64,000 bases of DNA from Gordonia sp. ABSL11-1 (GTDB taxonomy: Bacteria; Actinomycetota; Actinomycetes; Mycobacteriales; Mycobacteriaceae), in contig NZ_JASXSI010000003.1 in assembly GCF_030315685.1 (NCBI RefSeq), forward strand, positions 124,001-188,000. Direction: 5' to 3'. Shown here piece after piece: positions 31,101-46,100 of the stretch; the stretch's first letter is position 1, and each line of letters starts with the position of its first letter. The notes beneath the pieces are model-generated. The model did no database searches. It saw only the letters and a list, made by a program, of their open reading frames with translations, and had not been told where the DNA came from. Made by a program: the position numbers and the translations under genes.

Positions 31101-34100
31101 TCCGCGACCGTTTCTCGACACTCGGCTCGGTCCGGCACCGGGTCGCGGCAGACATCACCGAGGCCTTGGTGACCGTCGTCCCCGAGGCGTTCGGCGGGCA
31201 TGTCGACGACGCGTTGCTCGCCGCCCTGGCGCGTGCCGTGCGATCGTGGCAACGGGCGAACGGGATCGCCGACGAGTCCCCGGTCGGCGTGCTCCTCGAG
31301 GGACACGGCCGATACGAGGAACTCGTCGCGTCCGGCCTGGATCCGCGGCGCGCGGACCTGTCGCGCACCGTCGGGTGGTTCACCACGATCGCACCGATGA
31401 GCCTCGATCCGTCCGACGACGCCGTCCACGCCGTGAAGGCGGCGAAGGAGGAGCGGCTGGGGCGCCCGGACCGTGGTGCCGGCTTCGGCCCGCTGCGCTT
31501 CGGCGGCGACGAGCGGCTGTCCGGGCGGCCGCTGCCGTCGATCGGATTCAACTTCTTCGGCGCCGGTGGCCGTGCGGTCTCCGACGACGATCTCGTCGTG
31601 CCGTTCATGGTCGACCCGGACGCCCCTGCCCTCCCGGCGACCGTCTCGGGCGCGATGGCGGCGATGAACGTCCTCACCGTCAACGTCGGTACCCGACCGA
31701 CTGCCGCGGGCCGCGAACTGTCCGCGGACTTCCTCTTCGCCGAGGGCATCATCACCGCCGAGGACGTCGAGGGCATCGCGGACCGGTGGTCGGCCGAGCT
31801 GGCCGCGATCGTCGACGTCGTCGCGCACGGTGTCGTCGGACCGTCCCCATCCGATGTCCCGGGAACCGGTGTGACACAGAAGGATCTGGACCGGATCGCC
31901 GAGGAGGCGCCGGGCGCGGCGATCTGGCCGCTGTCCCCGCTGCAGAACGGCCTGTACCTGCAGTCCGCGCTCGCCGGCACCGATGCCGTCGACGTCTACG
32001 TGAGCCAGGCGGTGCTGCGCCTGCGCGGTGACGTCGACGAGACGCGCCTGAGGTCGGCGGTCGACGCGCTCGTCGCACACCATCGGGTGCTGCGGTCGGG
32101 CTTCGTGCAGACCGAGAGCGGTGCAGTGGTCGCCGTGGTCCGCGATGACGTGGACGTGCCCTGGCACACGGTCGATCTGGGATCGGTGTCCGACGACGAG
32201 CGCCGTATGCGGGTCGAGGAGATCACCGCGGCAGCGCGTGTCGAGCCGTTCGACCTGGCCGCACCCCCTCTGCTGCGCGTGGTCGTGGTGCGCGACGACG
32301 CCGGTGTGAGCGTCGTGATCACCAACCACCACATCCTCTTCGACGGGTGGTCCGGTCCGCTGGTCCTGGCCGACCTGCTCGCGCTGTACGCGTCCGGGGC
32401 CACCTACACCGCTCAGATCGCCACCGGAAGCGGCGATTTCGAGGACTACCTGCAGCACATCGCGACCGCTGACGACGCGGCCGGACTCGCCGCGTGGCGG
32501 GAGGTGCTCGCCCCCGTGGAGGGTCCGACGCTGGTGGCACCGGGAGTCGAGGCGACGTTGGATGCGTTGCCGCGCAACCATGCCGTCGTCGTCGACGCGG
32601 AGCTGACCGCGGCGATCGACTCGCTCGCCCGTGCAGAGGGCGCGACCGTCGCGACCGTCCTGCAGTTCGCGTGGGCGGTGCTGGTGTCGCGGCTGACGGG
32701 CAATCGTGTCGTCACCTTCGGCGAGACGGTGTCCGGGCGTCCGGCCGACCTCGAGGGTGTCGAGTCGATGGTGGGCCTGTTCATCAACACGCTGCCCGCC
32801 GTGGTGGACGTCGACCCGCGGTCCTCGGTCGCCGAGGTGCTGCGTGCCCTCCAGGCGGCGAAGGTGTCGGTCCTCGATCACCAGCACCTGGGCCTGCCCG
32901 ACCTGATCGCGCTGACGAACGTCCCGAGTCTCTTCGACACGCTCACCGTGCACGAGTCCTATCCGGTCGACACCGACTCGCTCGCCACGACGGACGCCGC
33001 GCTCACCGGCGGTCTCGACATCGCCGAGGCGATCGTCAGCGACTCGACGCACTACCCGCTGAACATGATCACGTCGCCGATGGGTGACGAACTCTCGATC
33101 ACGCTGAAATACCTGCCGGAGGCGTTCGCCGACGAGCAGGTCCGGGTGTTCGCGCACGCGGTCGTCGAGATCCTGCGTGCCGCCGCATCGGCGCCGGAGA
33201 CCCTCGTCGCCGACGTGCCGCTGCTCACCGCCGCCGCCGGCGCGGTGATCGCCGACCGTTCGGTCGGCGACGAGGTCGCCGTGCCCGTCGGTTCCGTGCC
33301 GGATGCCGTTGCCGCACAGGCCCTTCGCACACCGGACGATGCCGCGGTGCGGTTCGAGGGCCGCGCCCTGACCTACCGGGAGTTCGGCGCACGGATCGCC
33401 ACCGTGGCACGGGAACTCATCGCGGCCGGGGTCGCGCCGGGTGTCGCCGTGGGCGTGGCGATGGATCGCTCGGTGGAGCTGGTCGTCGCGATCCACGCCG
33501 TCGTCGCCGCGGGCGGCCAGTATGTGCCGATCGATCCGACCGTACCGGCGGATCGAGTGCAGTACATGGTCGAGACCGCGGATGTCGGTGTGGTGCTGGT
33601 CCGTTCGGATGTCGTGCCGTCGTCGGTCGCTAACCTCGGTACGGCCGTCCGGATCGTCGAGGTGGACACCTCGGGTGACGTGGATGAGTCGGTCGGCCCG
33701 GTGACCGATGCGGAACGTCTCGCGCCGCTGCGTCCGCAGGATGCCGTCTACACCCTGTTCACGTCCGGCTCGACAGGGCGGCCGAAGGGTGTGACGGTGT
33801 CGCACTCGTCGGTGGCGAACCGGCTGTGGTGGGGCCTCGATCAGTACCCGTGGTCGTCGGGCGATCGGGTGGTGCTCAAGACCCCGTTCACCTTCGACGT
33901 GTCGGTGCCGGAGCTGTTCGCGCCGGTGATGGCCGGTGCGACCATCGTCGTCGCACGCGCAGGCGGCCACGCCGACCCGATGTACATCGCCGACCTCGTG
34001 GCGTCCGAACGTGCGACGTCGGTGCATTTCGTCCCGTCGATGCTGTCGGTGTTCCTGGATGTCGTCCCGGCGGAGAGGATCTCGGCGCTGGATTCGGTGC

Positions 34101-37100
34101 GCTGGCTGTTCTGTTCCGGTGAGGCGTTGCCTCCGTCGGTGGTCGCGCACGCCCATGACCTGTTGCCGCAGGCGTCCATCGTCAACCTGTTCGGGCCGAC
34201 AGAGGCCGCGGTCGAGGTGGCCTACGTCGATGTGACCGAAGCGACCGACGTGGTACCGATCGGTGTCCCGGTGTGGAACACGTCGACCTTCGTGCTCGAC
34301 GCACGATTGCGGCTGGTGCCGCCGGGAGTGCCGGGTGAGCTCTATCTGGGTGGCGTGCAGGTGGCGCGGGGCTACGCCTCGCGGCCCGGATTGACCGCCG
34401 AACGGTTCGTCGCGGATCCCTACGGTTCCGACGGGTCTCGGCTCTACCGGACCGGTGACCTCGTCCGCTGGGACACCTCCGGGTGGATCGAGTACCTGGG
34501 GCGGACCGACTTCCAGGTCAAGCTGCGCGGTCAGCGGATCGAGCTGGGTGAGATCGAGTCGGTCGTCGCCTCGGCGCCCGGTGTCGTGCATGCCGCCTGC
34601 ACCGTGATCGAGACCTCCGGTGGGGGACAGCATCTGGTCGCGTACGTGTCGCCGTCCACGGTCGACGAGCAGGCCGTGCGCGTCGCCGTCGCGGAGGCGT
34701 TGCCGGAGTACATGCGTCCGTCGGTGTGGATGCTGCTCGACGACATCGCCCTCAACAGTGCCGGCAAGCTCGACCGGCGGGCGCTGCCCGCCCCGGCGTT
34801 CGAGGCAGCGGAGTACGTCGCGCCGTCGACCGACGCGCAGGTACGGGTGTCGACGGTGATCGCCGACGTGCTCGGTGTCGAGCGGGTCAGCGTGACGGAA
34901 TCGTTCTTCGACATCGGCGGGAACTCACTGTCGGCGATGCGCGTGGCCGCGCGGGTCGGCGAGGAGTTCGGCGCCGACGTGTCGGTGCGCGACATCTTCG
35001 GGGCACCCTCCGTCCGCGAGCTCGCGGAACTCGTCGTCGGACGCGACGCGGGACTTCCTCCGCTGGTGGCGATCTCACCGCGACCGGCACCGATCCCGTT
35101 GTCGTTCGCGCAGACCCGCATGTGGTTCATCAACCGGTTCGAGCCGGGGACGGCGACCTACAACATCCCCGTCGTGCTGCGACTGAGCGGCCCGCTCGAT
35201 GTCGACGCCCTGCGACAGGCGGTCGTGGACACGGTCGTGCGACACGAGGTGCTGCGCACGACCTTTCCCGCCGTCGACGGCGTACCGGTGCAGGTGATCA
35301 GCCCGGCCGACGAGGTCGCCGAGCGGATCGACTGGGCGGTCGTCGCCGAGCCGGCCGATCTGGAATCGGCGTCGACGACCGGATTCGACGTCACGGCGCA
35401 GTGGCCACTGCGGGTGCGTCTGCTGGGTGAGTCCGAGGGTCAGCACCTGCTCGCGGTGGTGGCGCATCACATCGCGTCCGACGGCGAGTCGATGTTGCCG
35501 CTCGTCACAGACATGGTGGCCGCCTACCAGGCGCGCGCGGCGGGTGATGAGCCGCAGTTCGCGCCGCTGACAGTGCAATTCGCCGACTACGCCCTGTGGC
35601 AGCACACCGCGCTCGGCGCGCCGGATGCGCCGGAGACGGTACTCGGCCGGCAGGTGTCCTACTGGCGGCAACAGCTCGCCGGTGTCCCGGACGTCCTCGA
35701 GCTCCCCGCCGACCGGGAGCGTCCGGCGGTCGCGTCGCACCAGGGTGCCCGTGTCCGATTCGCCCTGCCGGCGGAGCTCGGCGAACGCGTGGGCGCCGTG
35801 GCGCAGCAGTTCGGGGCCACCCCGTTCATGGTGGTGCACGCCGGACTCTCGGTGCTCCTCGCACGTCTCTCGGCCACCGACGACATCACCATCGCCACCC
35901 CGATCGCGGGGCGCGGGTCCGCCGCGCTCGATCCGCTCGTCGGCATGTTCGTCAACACCCTCGTGCTGCGGACGGGCGTCGCGCCGTCGACCAGTTTCGC
36001 CGAGGTGCTCGACGACGTCCGGGTGACCGATCTCGATGCCTTCGCCCACGCCGACGTCCCGTTCGAGACGGTGGTCGAGGCGGTCAATCCGACCCGTTCG
36101 GAGGGTTTCGCGCCGCTGGCGCAGGTCATGTTGTCGTTCGATCCGGCGGCATCCGCGGAGGATGCCGACATCGCGGTCGCCGGCCTGTCCGTCCGGTCGA
36201 TCGAACCGTCCTGGGTTCCTGCGCAACTCGATCTGTCGGTGACGGTCAGCTCCGCGCCCGCCGGCCAGGACTGGGCATGCTCGATCGTGTACGCCACCGA
36301 CCTGTTCGACGAGTCCACTGTGGAGACGCTCTCCGAACGCTTCGTCGCGCTCATGTCCGACCTGGTGACGAACCCGGCCGATCCGGTCGGGGATGCCGTC
36401 CTCATCTCCGACGCCGAACGGGGAGTCGTCGACGGGTGGTCGACCGGTGCCGTCGTCGAGGTGCCGGATGACCTGGTCCCGGACGCGATCATCGCGCAGG
36501 CGGCCCGGACGCCGAACGAGGCCGCGCTCGTGTACGAGGGCCGCACGGTGTCCTACGCCGAGTTCGCCGCACGCATGTCTACGCTGGCCACGGAGCTGAT
36601 CGCCGGCGGTGTCGGACCCGGTGTGGCCGTGGCTGTCTCGCTGGACCGCTCGGTCGAGATGGTCCTCGCGGTCAATGCCGTCCTCGCTGCCGGTGCGCAG
36701 TACGTCCCCATCGATCCGGACACCCCGCTCGACCGCGTCGAGTACATGCTCGAGACCGCCGACGTGGACGTGGTGCTCATCGGCGCAGGCCGAGCCGCGG
36801 TGGGCGCCACCGTCGACGGCGTCACCGTGATCGAGGTCGATTCCACCGGCACCGTCGATCTGTCGGTGCCGCCGGTGACCGACGCGACGCGCCGGACGCC
36901 GCTGCGGCTCGACGATGCCGCCTACACACTGTTCACGTCGGGTTCGACCGGGCGGCCCAAGGGCGTCACGGTGTCGCACCGGTCGCTGCTCAATCGGATG
37001 CGTTGGTGTGTCATCGAATTCGAGTGGGGCATCGGGATGCGGGTGGTCCTGAAGACCCCGGTCACCTTCGACGTGTCGGTGCCGGAACTGTTCGGTCCGT

Positions 37101-40100
37101 TGATGTCCGGGGCAACGATGGTGATCGCCCGCGCCGGTGGTCACATGGAGCCCGACTACATCGCCGACCTGCTGGCGTCCGAGGGGGCGACGTCGGTGCA
37201 TTTCGTGCCGTCGATGCTGTCGGTCTTCCTCGATGTCGTCTCGGCCGAGAAGCTTGCGCATCTCGACGGGTTGCGTTGGCTGCTGACCTCGGGCGAGGCA
37301 TTGCCGACCCCGGTGGCGGCGCGTGCGCACGAGCTGTTGCCGCATACCCAGATCATCAACCTCTACGGGCCGACCGAGGCGACGGTCGACGTGACCTCCG
37401 TCAACGTGACAGGTACCGACAAGGTCACCATCGGCACACCGGAGTGGAACACCACGACCTATGTGCTGGACGCCCGCTTGCGGCCGGTGCCGCCGGGCGT
37501 CCCCGGCGAACTGTATCTCGGTGGCGTGCAGTTGGCACGCGGTTACGCCTCGCGCCCTGGCCTCACGGCCGAACGATTCGTCGCGGACCCGTTCGGGAAC
37601 GACGGAGACCGCCTGTATCGCACCGGTGACCTGGTGCGGTGGGACCACCGCGGCGAGATCGACTACCTGGGCCGCACGGACTTCCAGGTGAAACTCCGTG
37701 GTCAGCGCATCGAACTCGGTGAGATCGAGGCGGTCATCGCCTCCGCCTCCGGCGTCGTGCACGTGGCCTGTACGGTCGCCGATTCGCCGACCGGCGGTCA
37801 GCATCTCGTCGCGTATGTCGCTCCCGCGTCAGTCGACGAGGGCGTCGTCAAGGCGGCCGTCGCCGACGCGTTGCCGGAGTACATGCGACCGTCGGTGTGG
37901 ATGCTGCTCGACGACATCGAGCTCAACAGCTCCGGCAAGCTCAACCGGAAAGCGTTGCCGGCGCCGGTGTTCGAGATCGGCGATTACGTGGCGCCGTCGT
38001 CGGACGACGAGTACGCGGTCGCTGCGGTGGTCGCCGACGTGCTGGGGCTCGAGCAGGTCAGCGTCACCGAGTCGTTCTTCGACATCGGCGGCAACTCGCT
38101 GTCGGCGATGCGGGTCGCGGCACGGGTCGCCGAGGCCCTCGGCGTCGACGTGTCGGTGCGCGATCTGTTCGAATCGCCCTCTGTGCGAGAGCTCGTCGCG
38201 GCAGTGGCCGGACGTGAGCAGACGGTGCCGCGGCTGGTCGCTGCGTCACGGCCCGACCGGCTGCCGCTGTCCACGGCGCAGGCGCGGATGTGGTTCATCA
38301 ACCGTTTCGATCCGGCCTCACCCGCCTACAACATCCCGATGGCGCTGCGGCTCACCGGGTCCCTCGATCTCGAGGCCCTTGCCCATGCGGTAGGCGACGT
38401 CGTGGCCCGTCACGAGGTGCTGCGCACCGTCTATCCGCTCGACACCGACGGACCCACTCAACGCATCCTCGATGCCGATGAGGCACGTGGTCTGCTGGAT
38501 TGGCAGGTCGTCGACGACGAGACCGAACTGGCCGCCTCGGCGTCCCGCGGTTTCGACGTGACCGTCGATCTCCCGCTGCGCGGACGGGTCCGACGATCCG
38601 GTGCCGACGCCGTCGACGTCGTCCTGACGGCCCACCACATCGCGTTCGACGGCTCGTCGACGTCCGTGTTCGTCCGGGACCTGTTGAGCGCCTACATGGC
38701 TCGCGTCGACGACGCGGTACAGCCCGCGCCGGCGCTCGATGTGCAGTACGCCGACTATGCACTCTGGCAACGGGCCACGCTGGGCGCGGCCGACGATCCG
38801 ACCAGCCGCATGGCGGCACAGCTCGGATACTGGCGTGAGCATCTGCGCTCGTTGCCGTCGGTGACCGACCTGCCGATGGACCGCTCGCGGCCGGCGGTCA
38901 TGGAGACCACCGCCGGGGTGGTGTCGATGCCCGTCGACGACGGAGTGGCCCGCCGGCTGGAGGAGTTCGCCCGCGCTCAGGGCGTCACCCCGTTCATGGC
39001 ATCCCATGCCGCGCTGGCCATCCTGGTCTCGCGGCTGGCGTCGACGACCGACGTCGTGATCGGCACCCCGATCGCCGGACGGACCGATGCCGCACTGGGT
39101 GATCTCGTGGGCATGTTCGTCAACACCCTCGTGTTGCGTACGCAGGTGGAGCCGTCGACGTCGGTGACCGACCTCCTCGCCCGGGTCCGCGGCGAGGATC
39201 TCGAGGCGTTCGCCCATGCCGATGTGCAGTTCGAGGAGCTGATCGACGAACTCGCGCCCACGCGGTCGACGGCCTTCCCGCCGCTCGCGCAGATCGCCTT
39301 CACCCATGTGGACGGCGATCCGGGGGCCGCGGTGCTCGAGGCGGCCGGTCTCGTCGCACAGCCGCTCGACCTGCCCGACCAGGTGGCCAAGTTCGAGCTG
39401 TCGGTCGCGGTGACCGATCGGAGCGAGACCGCACCGATGACCGTCGACTTCGTCTACGCCCGTTCGCTGTTCGACGAGGCGACCGTGCAGGGCTTCGTCC
39501 GGGCGTGGCTCCGCGTCGTCGAGTCGATGGTGGACGACCCGTCGGCGGCGGTCGGCGACATCGACCTGCTGACCTCGCAGGACGCGGCCGAACTGGCGCC
39601 CGTCCGCGGCGTTCCCGGCCGGCCGCCGAGTGTCCTGCGCGACATGTTCGCGGCGGTCGTCGATCGTCACGCCCAGGCGACGGCCGTCGTCGACGCGTCC
39701 GGTACCTCGCTCACCTACGCCGAACTCGACGCGCGGTCGAACCGTCTGGCACGGTGGCTGATCTCGCAGGGCGTCGGAGTGGAATCGTTGGTGGCACTGG
39801 CCATCGGCCGTTCTGTCGAGCTGTTGACCGCCATCTGGGCGGTCGCGAAGACCGGGGCCGGGTACCTGCCGGTAGACCCGGCCTACCCGGCCGAACGCAT
39901 CGCCCACATGCTCACGGATTCGGGAGTCCGCGTCGGATTGACGACCCGGGCCCACCGGCAGGAGTTCGGCCCCGAGGTGGACTGGACCGTCGTCGACTCC
40001 GACGGGTTCGCGTCGTACCTGGACGGTGTCGACGCCTCGCCGGTGCTCGCCGGCGAGCTGATCGGCGTTCCGTATCCGGACGCGGTGGCGTACGTGATCT

Positions 40101-43100
40101 ACACATCCGGGTCGACCGGCACACCGAAGGGTGTGCAGGTCACCGCGCGCGGACTGGAGAACTTCGCCGTTGCGGAGGTCGAGCGTTTCGCGGTGTCGCA
40201 TGGATCGCGGGTGCTCGGGTTCGCATCGCCGAGCTTCGATGCGTCGCTGCTGGAATGGCTGATGGCCGTCCGGGCCGGGGCCGCCCTGGTCTACCGTCCG
40301 GAGGACGCGCTCGGTGGCGAACCGTTGTACGGATTCCTGCGCGCGTCCCGGATCACCCACGGATTCCTCACCCCGACCGTGCTCGCGACCCTCGAACCGG
40401 AGACGCTGCCCGACCTCGAGGTGCTCGCCTCCGGCGGTGAGGCCGTACCCCCGTCGATGGTCGACCGGTGGGGTGCACGCGTGGCCTTCCACGACATATA
40501 CGGCCCGACCGAGACGTCCATCGTCGTCGCGATGAGCGGGGCGCTGCGACCGGGGACACCGCCGACGCTGGGCGGACCGATCCCGGGAGTCGGCCTGCTG
40601 GTGCTGGATTCGCGACTGCGGGTGGTGCCGGTCGGGGTCGCCGGCGAACTGTATGTGACCGGTGGTGCACTCGCCCGCGGCTATGTCCGGCGCGCGGGCC
40701 TGACGGCGGAGCGGTTCGTCGCGGATCCCTTCGGCGACAACGGTGCCCGTCTGTACCGGACCGGTGACGTCGTCCGGTGGCGCCGCGACGCGATCGGTGA
40801 ACTGTCCCTGGAGTACGTGGGGCGCAGCGACGATCAGGTGAAGCTGCGCGGTCTGCGCATCGAGCTGGGTGAGATCGAGGCGGTGCTGGCCTCGCATCCG
40901 TCGGTGGAGTCGGCGGTCGTCGTGGGTGTCGGCGGATCGGTCGCCACCGCGCTGGCCGGCTACGTCGTCCTGCGAGACGACGTCGAGCCCGGCACCCTGC
41001 GGACGTTCGTGGGGCAGCGGTTGCCGTCGCACATGGTCCCGGCGAGTATCGCCGTGCTGGAGTCACTTCCGCTGACCCCGGTCGGCAAACTGGACAAGCA
41101 GGCGCTCCCGGAACCGGTCGTCGACATCGCCGTCGAGTTCGTCGCCCCCGGCACCGAGGCCGAGGAGTCGGTCGCCCAGGTGTTCGGCGAGGTCCTCGGC
41201 GTCGAGCAGGTCAGTGTCATCGACAGCTTCTTCGAGGTCGGCGGCAACTCGTTGTCCGCGACGCGTGTCGCCGCCCGCGTGGGCGACGTGTTCGGTGTGG
41301 ACGTGTCGGTTCGCGACGTGTTCGAGTCGCCGTCGGTGCGGGCTCTCGCAGCGGCGGTGGCGGGCCGCGGAGCCGGCCTGGAACCGGTGACGGCGGTCGT
41401 GCCGCGACCGGACCGGACGCCGGTCTCTTTCGCGCAGTTGCGGATGTGGTTCATCAACCAGTTCGACCCGTCGGCCTCCACCTACAACGTCCCGGTGCTC
41501 CTGCGCCTCGACGGAGACCTCGATGTCGCCGCGCTGCGTGCCGCTCTCGTCGACGTCGTGGTGCGCCACGAGGTCCTGCGCACCACATTCCCGGCGGTCG
41601 GCGGGGTCCCGGTCCAGGTGATCGCCCCCGCCGCCGCGGTCGGGGAGACCCTCGACTGGGCCGAGGTCGAGTCGTCGGCCGGCCTCGAGGAGGCCGTGAC
41701 CGCAGGGTTCGACGTGACCGACCAGTGGCCGGTGCGCGCCCGCCTGTGGCATGTCGCCGACGGTGAGTTCGTCTTCGCGATCGTCGCGCACCACATCGCC
41801 GCGGACGGCGAGTCCATGGCCCCGCTCGTCGCCGACCTCATGACCGCCTACGCCTCGCGGTCGGCCGGCAGCGAGCCGGCGTTCACGCCGCTCGAGGTCC
41901 AGTTCGCCGACTTCGCGCTCTGGCAACACCGTGTGCTGGGTTCGGCAACAGACGCCGATTCAGTGGTGGGACAGCAACTCTCGTACTGGTCGTCGGCGCT
42001 GCGCGGCCTGCCGGATGTGCTGGATCTCCCGAGCGATCGACCGCGACCGGTCGTCGCATCACAGCGCGGCGATCAGGTGGCGTTCGAGATCCCCACCGAC
42101 GTCGTCGACGGGATCTCCGCCATCGCCGCCGCGCGGGGGGTCACCCCGTTCATGGTGGTGCATGCCGGTCTGTCGGTGCTGCTCGCCCGACTGTCGGCCA
42201 CCGACGACATCGCGATCGGCACACCGATCGCGGGTCGCGGACGGCGCGAACTGGATGCCCTCGTGGGCATGTTCGTCAATACGCTCGTGCTTCGCGCCGG
42301 TGTCGACCCGGGAATGTCGTTCGCGGAGTTGCTCGATCAGGTGCGGGTGACCGATCTGGACGCGTTCGCCCACGCCGATGTCCCGTTCGAGACGTTGGTG
42401 GAGCATCTGGATCCGGTGCGCTCGGAGGCGTTCGCGCCGCTGACCCAGATCCTGCTGACGTTCCATCAGTCGACGCTGCCCGAGTTCTCGACCGCGCTGG
42501 GGGAGTCCGCGTCGGGGGCGACGACCACCATCGGCGGGCTGTCGATCACGCCGGTCGAGGCACCCGAGACACCGGCGAAGGTGGACCTCACGTTCGCCGT
42601 CGCCGGCGGAACCGACGGGCAGGCATGGCCGGCCCAGATCGTCTATGCCACCGATCTGTTCGACGAGGCGACGGTCACGGCGATGGCCCAGCGGTTCGTC
42701 CGGGTACTGGCCGCGCTCGTGGCCGATCCGACGACACCGGTCGGCGACGTCGAGTTGCTCTCCACCACGGAGTCGAGTGACCTTGCGGCGCTGCCCGCGC
42801 CGGTGACGGCGACCGCGCACACCGACCGCACCCTGGTCGATCTGTTCTCCGCGACCGTCGCACGTCACGGCGACCGCACCGCGGTCACGGCCGAGGGGAC
42901 GTCGCTCACCTACCGCGACCTCGACGTACGCTCGGATGCGGTGGCCGCGGCCCTGCATGCGCGCGGCGTCCGTACGGGTGTCCTGGTGGGCATCGCGACC
43001 GCCCGGTCGGTGGACCTCGCGGTGTCGATCCTCGCCGTCCTCAAGGCCGGCGCCGGCTACCTCCCTCTGGACACCACGAATCCGGTGGATCGGCTGGCGT

Positions 43101-46100
43101 TCATCGTGTCGGACGCATCGGTCGGCGTGGTGATCACCGACGCCGCGACGGCGGGACACGAACTCTTCGGCTCGTTGCCGGAGACCGTCGTCGCCGTCGA
43201 CGTCGACCACCTGGCGACGACCGGTGCGAGCTCCGTGGTGCCCTGGCCTGGAGTGCGCCCGTCGTCGCGGGCCTATGTGATCTACACGTCCGGGTCGACC
43301 GGGCTGCCGAAGGGTGTGGAGATCACCCATCGCGATGTGATCACACTGATGGACACCGCGGCAGGGGATTTCGACTTCGTCGAGACCGACGTGTGGACCA
43401 TGTTCCACTCCTACGCCTTCGACTTCTCGGTGTGGGAGCTGTGGGGACCGTTCCTGTCGGGTGCCCGGCTGGTCATCGTCGATCGCGGTCTCGCCCGCGA
43501 TCCCGACGCCTTCGTCGATCTGTTGGCCGCCGAGGGCGTGACGGTCCTGAACCAGACGCCGTCGGCCTTCTATCAGCTGATCGACGCGCGTCGACGCTCG
43601 ACCGTCGAACTGCCGTTGCGCTACATCGTGTTCGGCGGTGAGGCGCTGGGCTTCGATCAGGTACGTCGGTGGTTCGACGACCATCCCGACGACACGGCGC
43701 AGCTGGTCAACATGTACGGGATCACCGAGACGACCGTGCACGTCAGCTACCGCCCCCTCGACCGCGCACTCGTCGCGGGCGGCGAGGCCTCCCTGATCGG
43801 CCGTCCGCTGCACTCGCTGGCGATCCACATCCTCGACGACCGCCTGCATCCGGTGCCGCCGGGGGTCGTCGGCGAGATGTATGTCACGGGTGGACAGCTC
43901 GCGCAAGGCTACCTCGGACGTGCCGGACTCTCGTCGACCCGATTCGTCGCGAATCCGTTCGACCCGAACGGTGCACGGATGTACCGCACGGGTGACCTCG
44001 CCCGCCGTGTCGGCGACGACATCGAGTACCTGGGCCGCGGTGACTCGCAGGTCCAGTTGCGCGGCTTCCGGATCGAGTACGGCGAGATCGAGGCCGCGCT
44101 CCTCGGCGTGGACGGTGTCGCCGCCGCCGCGGCGAACGTGGTCGAACTGCCCGGCCGCGGTGAGCAGCTCATCGGCTATGTCGTCGCCGAGGCCGGCGCT
44201 GAGATCGATGCCCAGGTCGTGCGGGAGACGACCGCCCGTGCCGTGCCCGGATACATGGTGCCCGGCCTGATCGTGTCGGTCGACCACCTGCCGCTGACGG
44301 CCAACGGCAAGCTCGACCGACGAGCACTTCCGCTGCCCGACCTCGACGGCGGTGGTGACGACTACGTCGCGCCCGAGACCACCACCGAGGAGGCCCTCGC
44401 CCGGGTCGTCGCCGGAGTCCTCGGCGTCGACCGGGTCAGCGTGACCGAGTCGTTCTTCGCGCTCGGCGGCGACTCCATCCTGGCGATCCAGTTGTCGTCT
44501 GCGGCGCGGGCCGCCGGATTCGCGGTGTCGCCACGAGACATCTTCGAGCACAAGACAGTCCGCGCGATGGCGATCGCGGTGTCGGCCGGAACCGATCGGC
44601 TGCCCCTGCTGCCCGAACCGGCCGGCGACGACGTGACCGTTCCGCCGGTGGCCGCGTGGATGCTCGAATTGTCTTCGGCGCCGGAGGATTTCGCGGACTT
44701 CTCCCAGTCGATGGTGCTGATGGCGCCGCCTGCGCTCGACCTGGCGACGCTGACGACGGTGCTCGGCGCCGTCGTCGGGGCGCACCCGATCCTCTCCGCG
44801 CGGCTGACCGCCACGCCGGATGGCTGGGAGTACACGCTCGGCGACGGGGCGGGGTGCGTCGCCGGCGAGGTGACCACCGGCGCCGATGTCGGGAGCCCCG
44901 ACTTCGACGAGACCCTGCGCACCGCCCATGCCGATGCGCTCGGCCGGCTGGACCCGGCCACCGGCGTGATCGTCTCCGCGGCGCTGGTCGTCGGCGGTGA
45001 CGGTGCACGCGTCGTGCTCGCCGTCCACCACCTCGGCGTCGACGCGGTGTCCTGGCCGATCCTGATCGAGGACGTCATCACCGCGTGGGGCGCGGTGACG
45101 TCGGGTCAGGAGCCGGCCGTCCGGCGCGAGGTGACGTCGGCCCGGGCGTGGCATGCGGCGCTGGCGCAGCAGGTGAGGGATCGTGACGACGAGGTGGCCT
45201 GGTGGCAGACCCGGGTGAACCGGGCGCCCACCGATTTCGGTGTGCCGTTCGATCCGCGACGGGACACGTTCGCGACGGTCGGTTCCGTACGGGTGCGCGT
45301 CGACGCCGACGTCACCGAGGCGTTGCTGACGACAGTGCCGGACGCCTACGCGGGCCACGTCAACGACGCGCTGGTCGCGGCGCTGGCACGGGCGGTGCGG
45401 TCCTGGCAGCGTGATCGGGCCATCGCCGACGACGCGCCGGTCACGGTCCTGATGGAGGGCCACGGGCGCTACGAGGAGGTGGTGGCGCGCGGCGACGATC
45501 CGCACTCCGCGGACCTGTCGCGGACGGCGGGCTGGTTCACGACCATCGCACCGACGGCCCTCGACCCGGCCGATGACGTGGTGCGGGCGGTGAAGGCCGC
45601 GAAGGAGGAGCGGCTGGGTCAGCCGGACCGTGGCGTCGGATTCGGGCTCCTGCGCTTCGGCGGCGATGCCCGGCTCGCCGGTACGTCGTTGCCGTCGATC
45701 GGGTTCAACTTCTTCGGTGCCGGCACCCGCTCGTCCGGCGAGGAGATCGTCGTGCCGTTCATGGCCGATCCGTCGGCTCCCGTTCTGCCGGCCACGGTCT
45801 CGGGTGCGATGACAGCGATGAACACACTCACGGTGAACGTCGGGACGCTGGCCGATCAGCACAGCCGCGCGTTGTCGGCGGACTTCCTGTTCATCCGGTC
45901 GGTGCTCTCCGACGACGACGCCGCCGACATCGCCTCGCGCTGGCGCGGCGAGCTGGCGGCGATCGTCGATCACCTGTCGACCGTCGGCGATCCCGGGCTC
46001 TCGCCTTCGGATGTCCCGGGAACCGGGGTCACCCAGGCCGACCTCGACGCACTCGCCGAGCGCTTCGGGAACTCGGACATCTGGCCGTTGTCGCCGTTGC

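Noticed and set aside
27143..34633. Very long open frame (about 2,500 residues) on the minus strand opposite the giant NRPS, with others of 900-1,660 residues nearby
   Set aside because: High GC at third codon positions removes stop codons from the opposite strand. The translated sequences are Arg/Asp/His/Gly-rich, have no recognisable domains, and lie entirely within clear NRPS domains of the plus strand.
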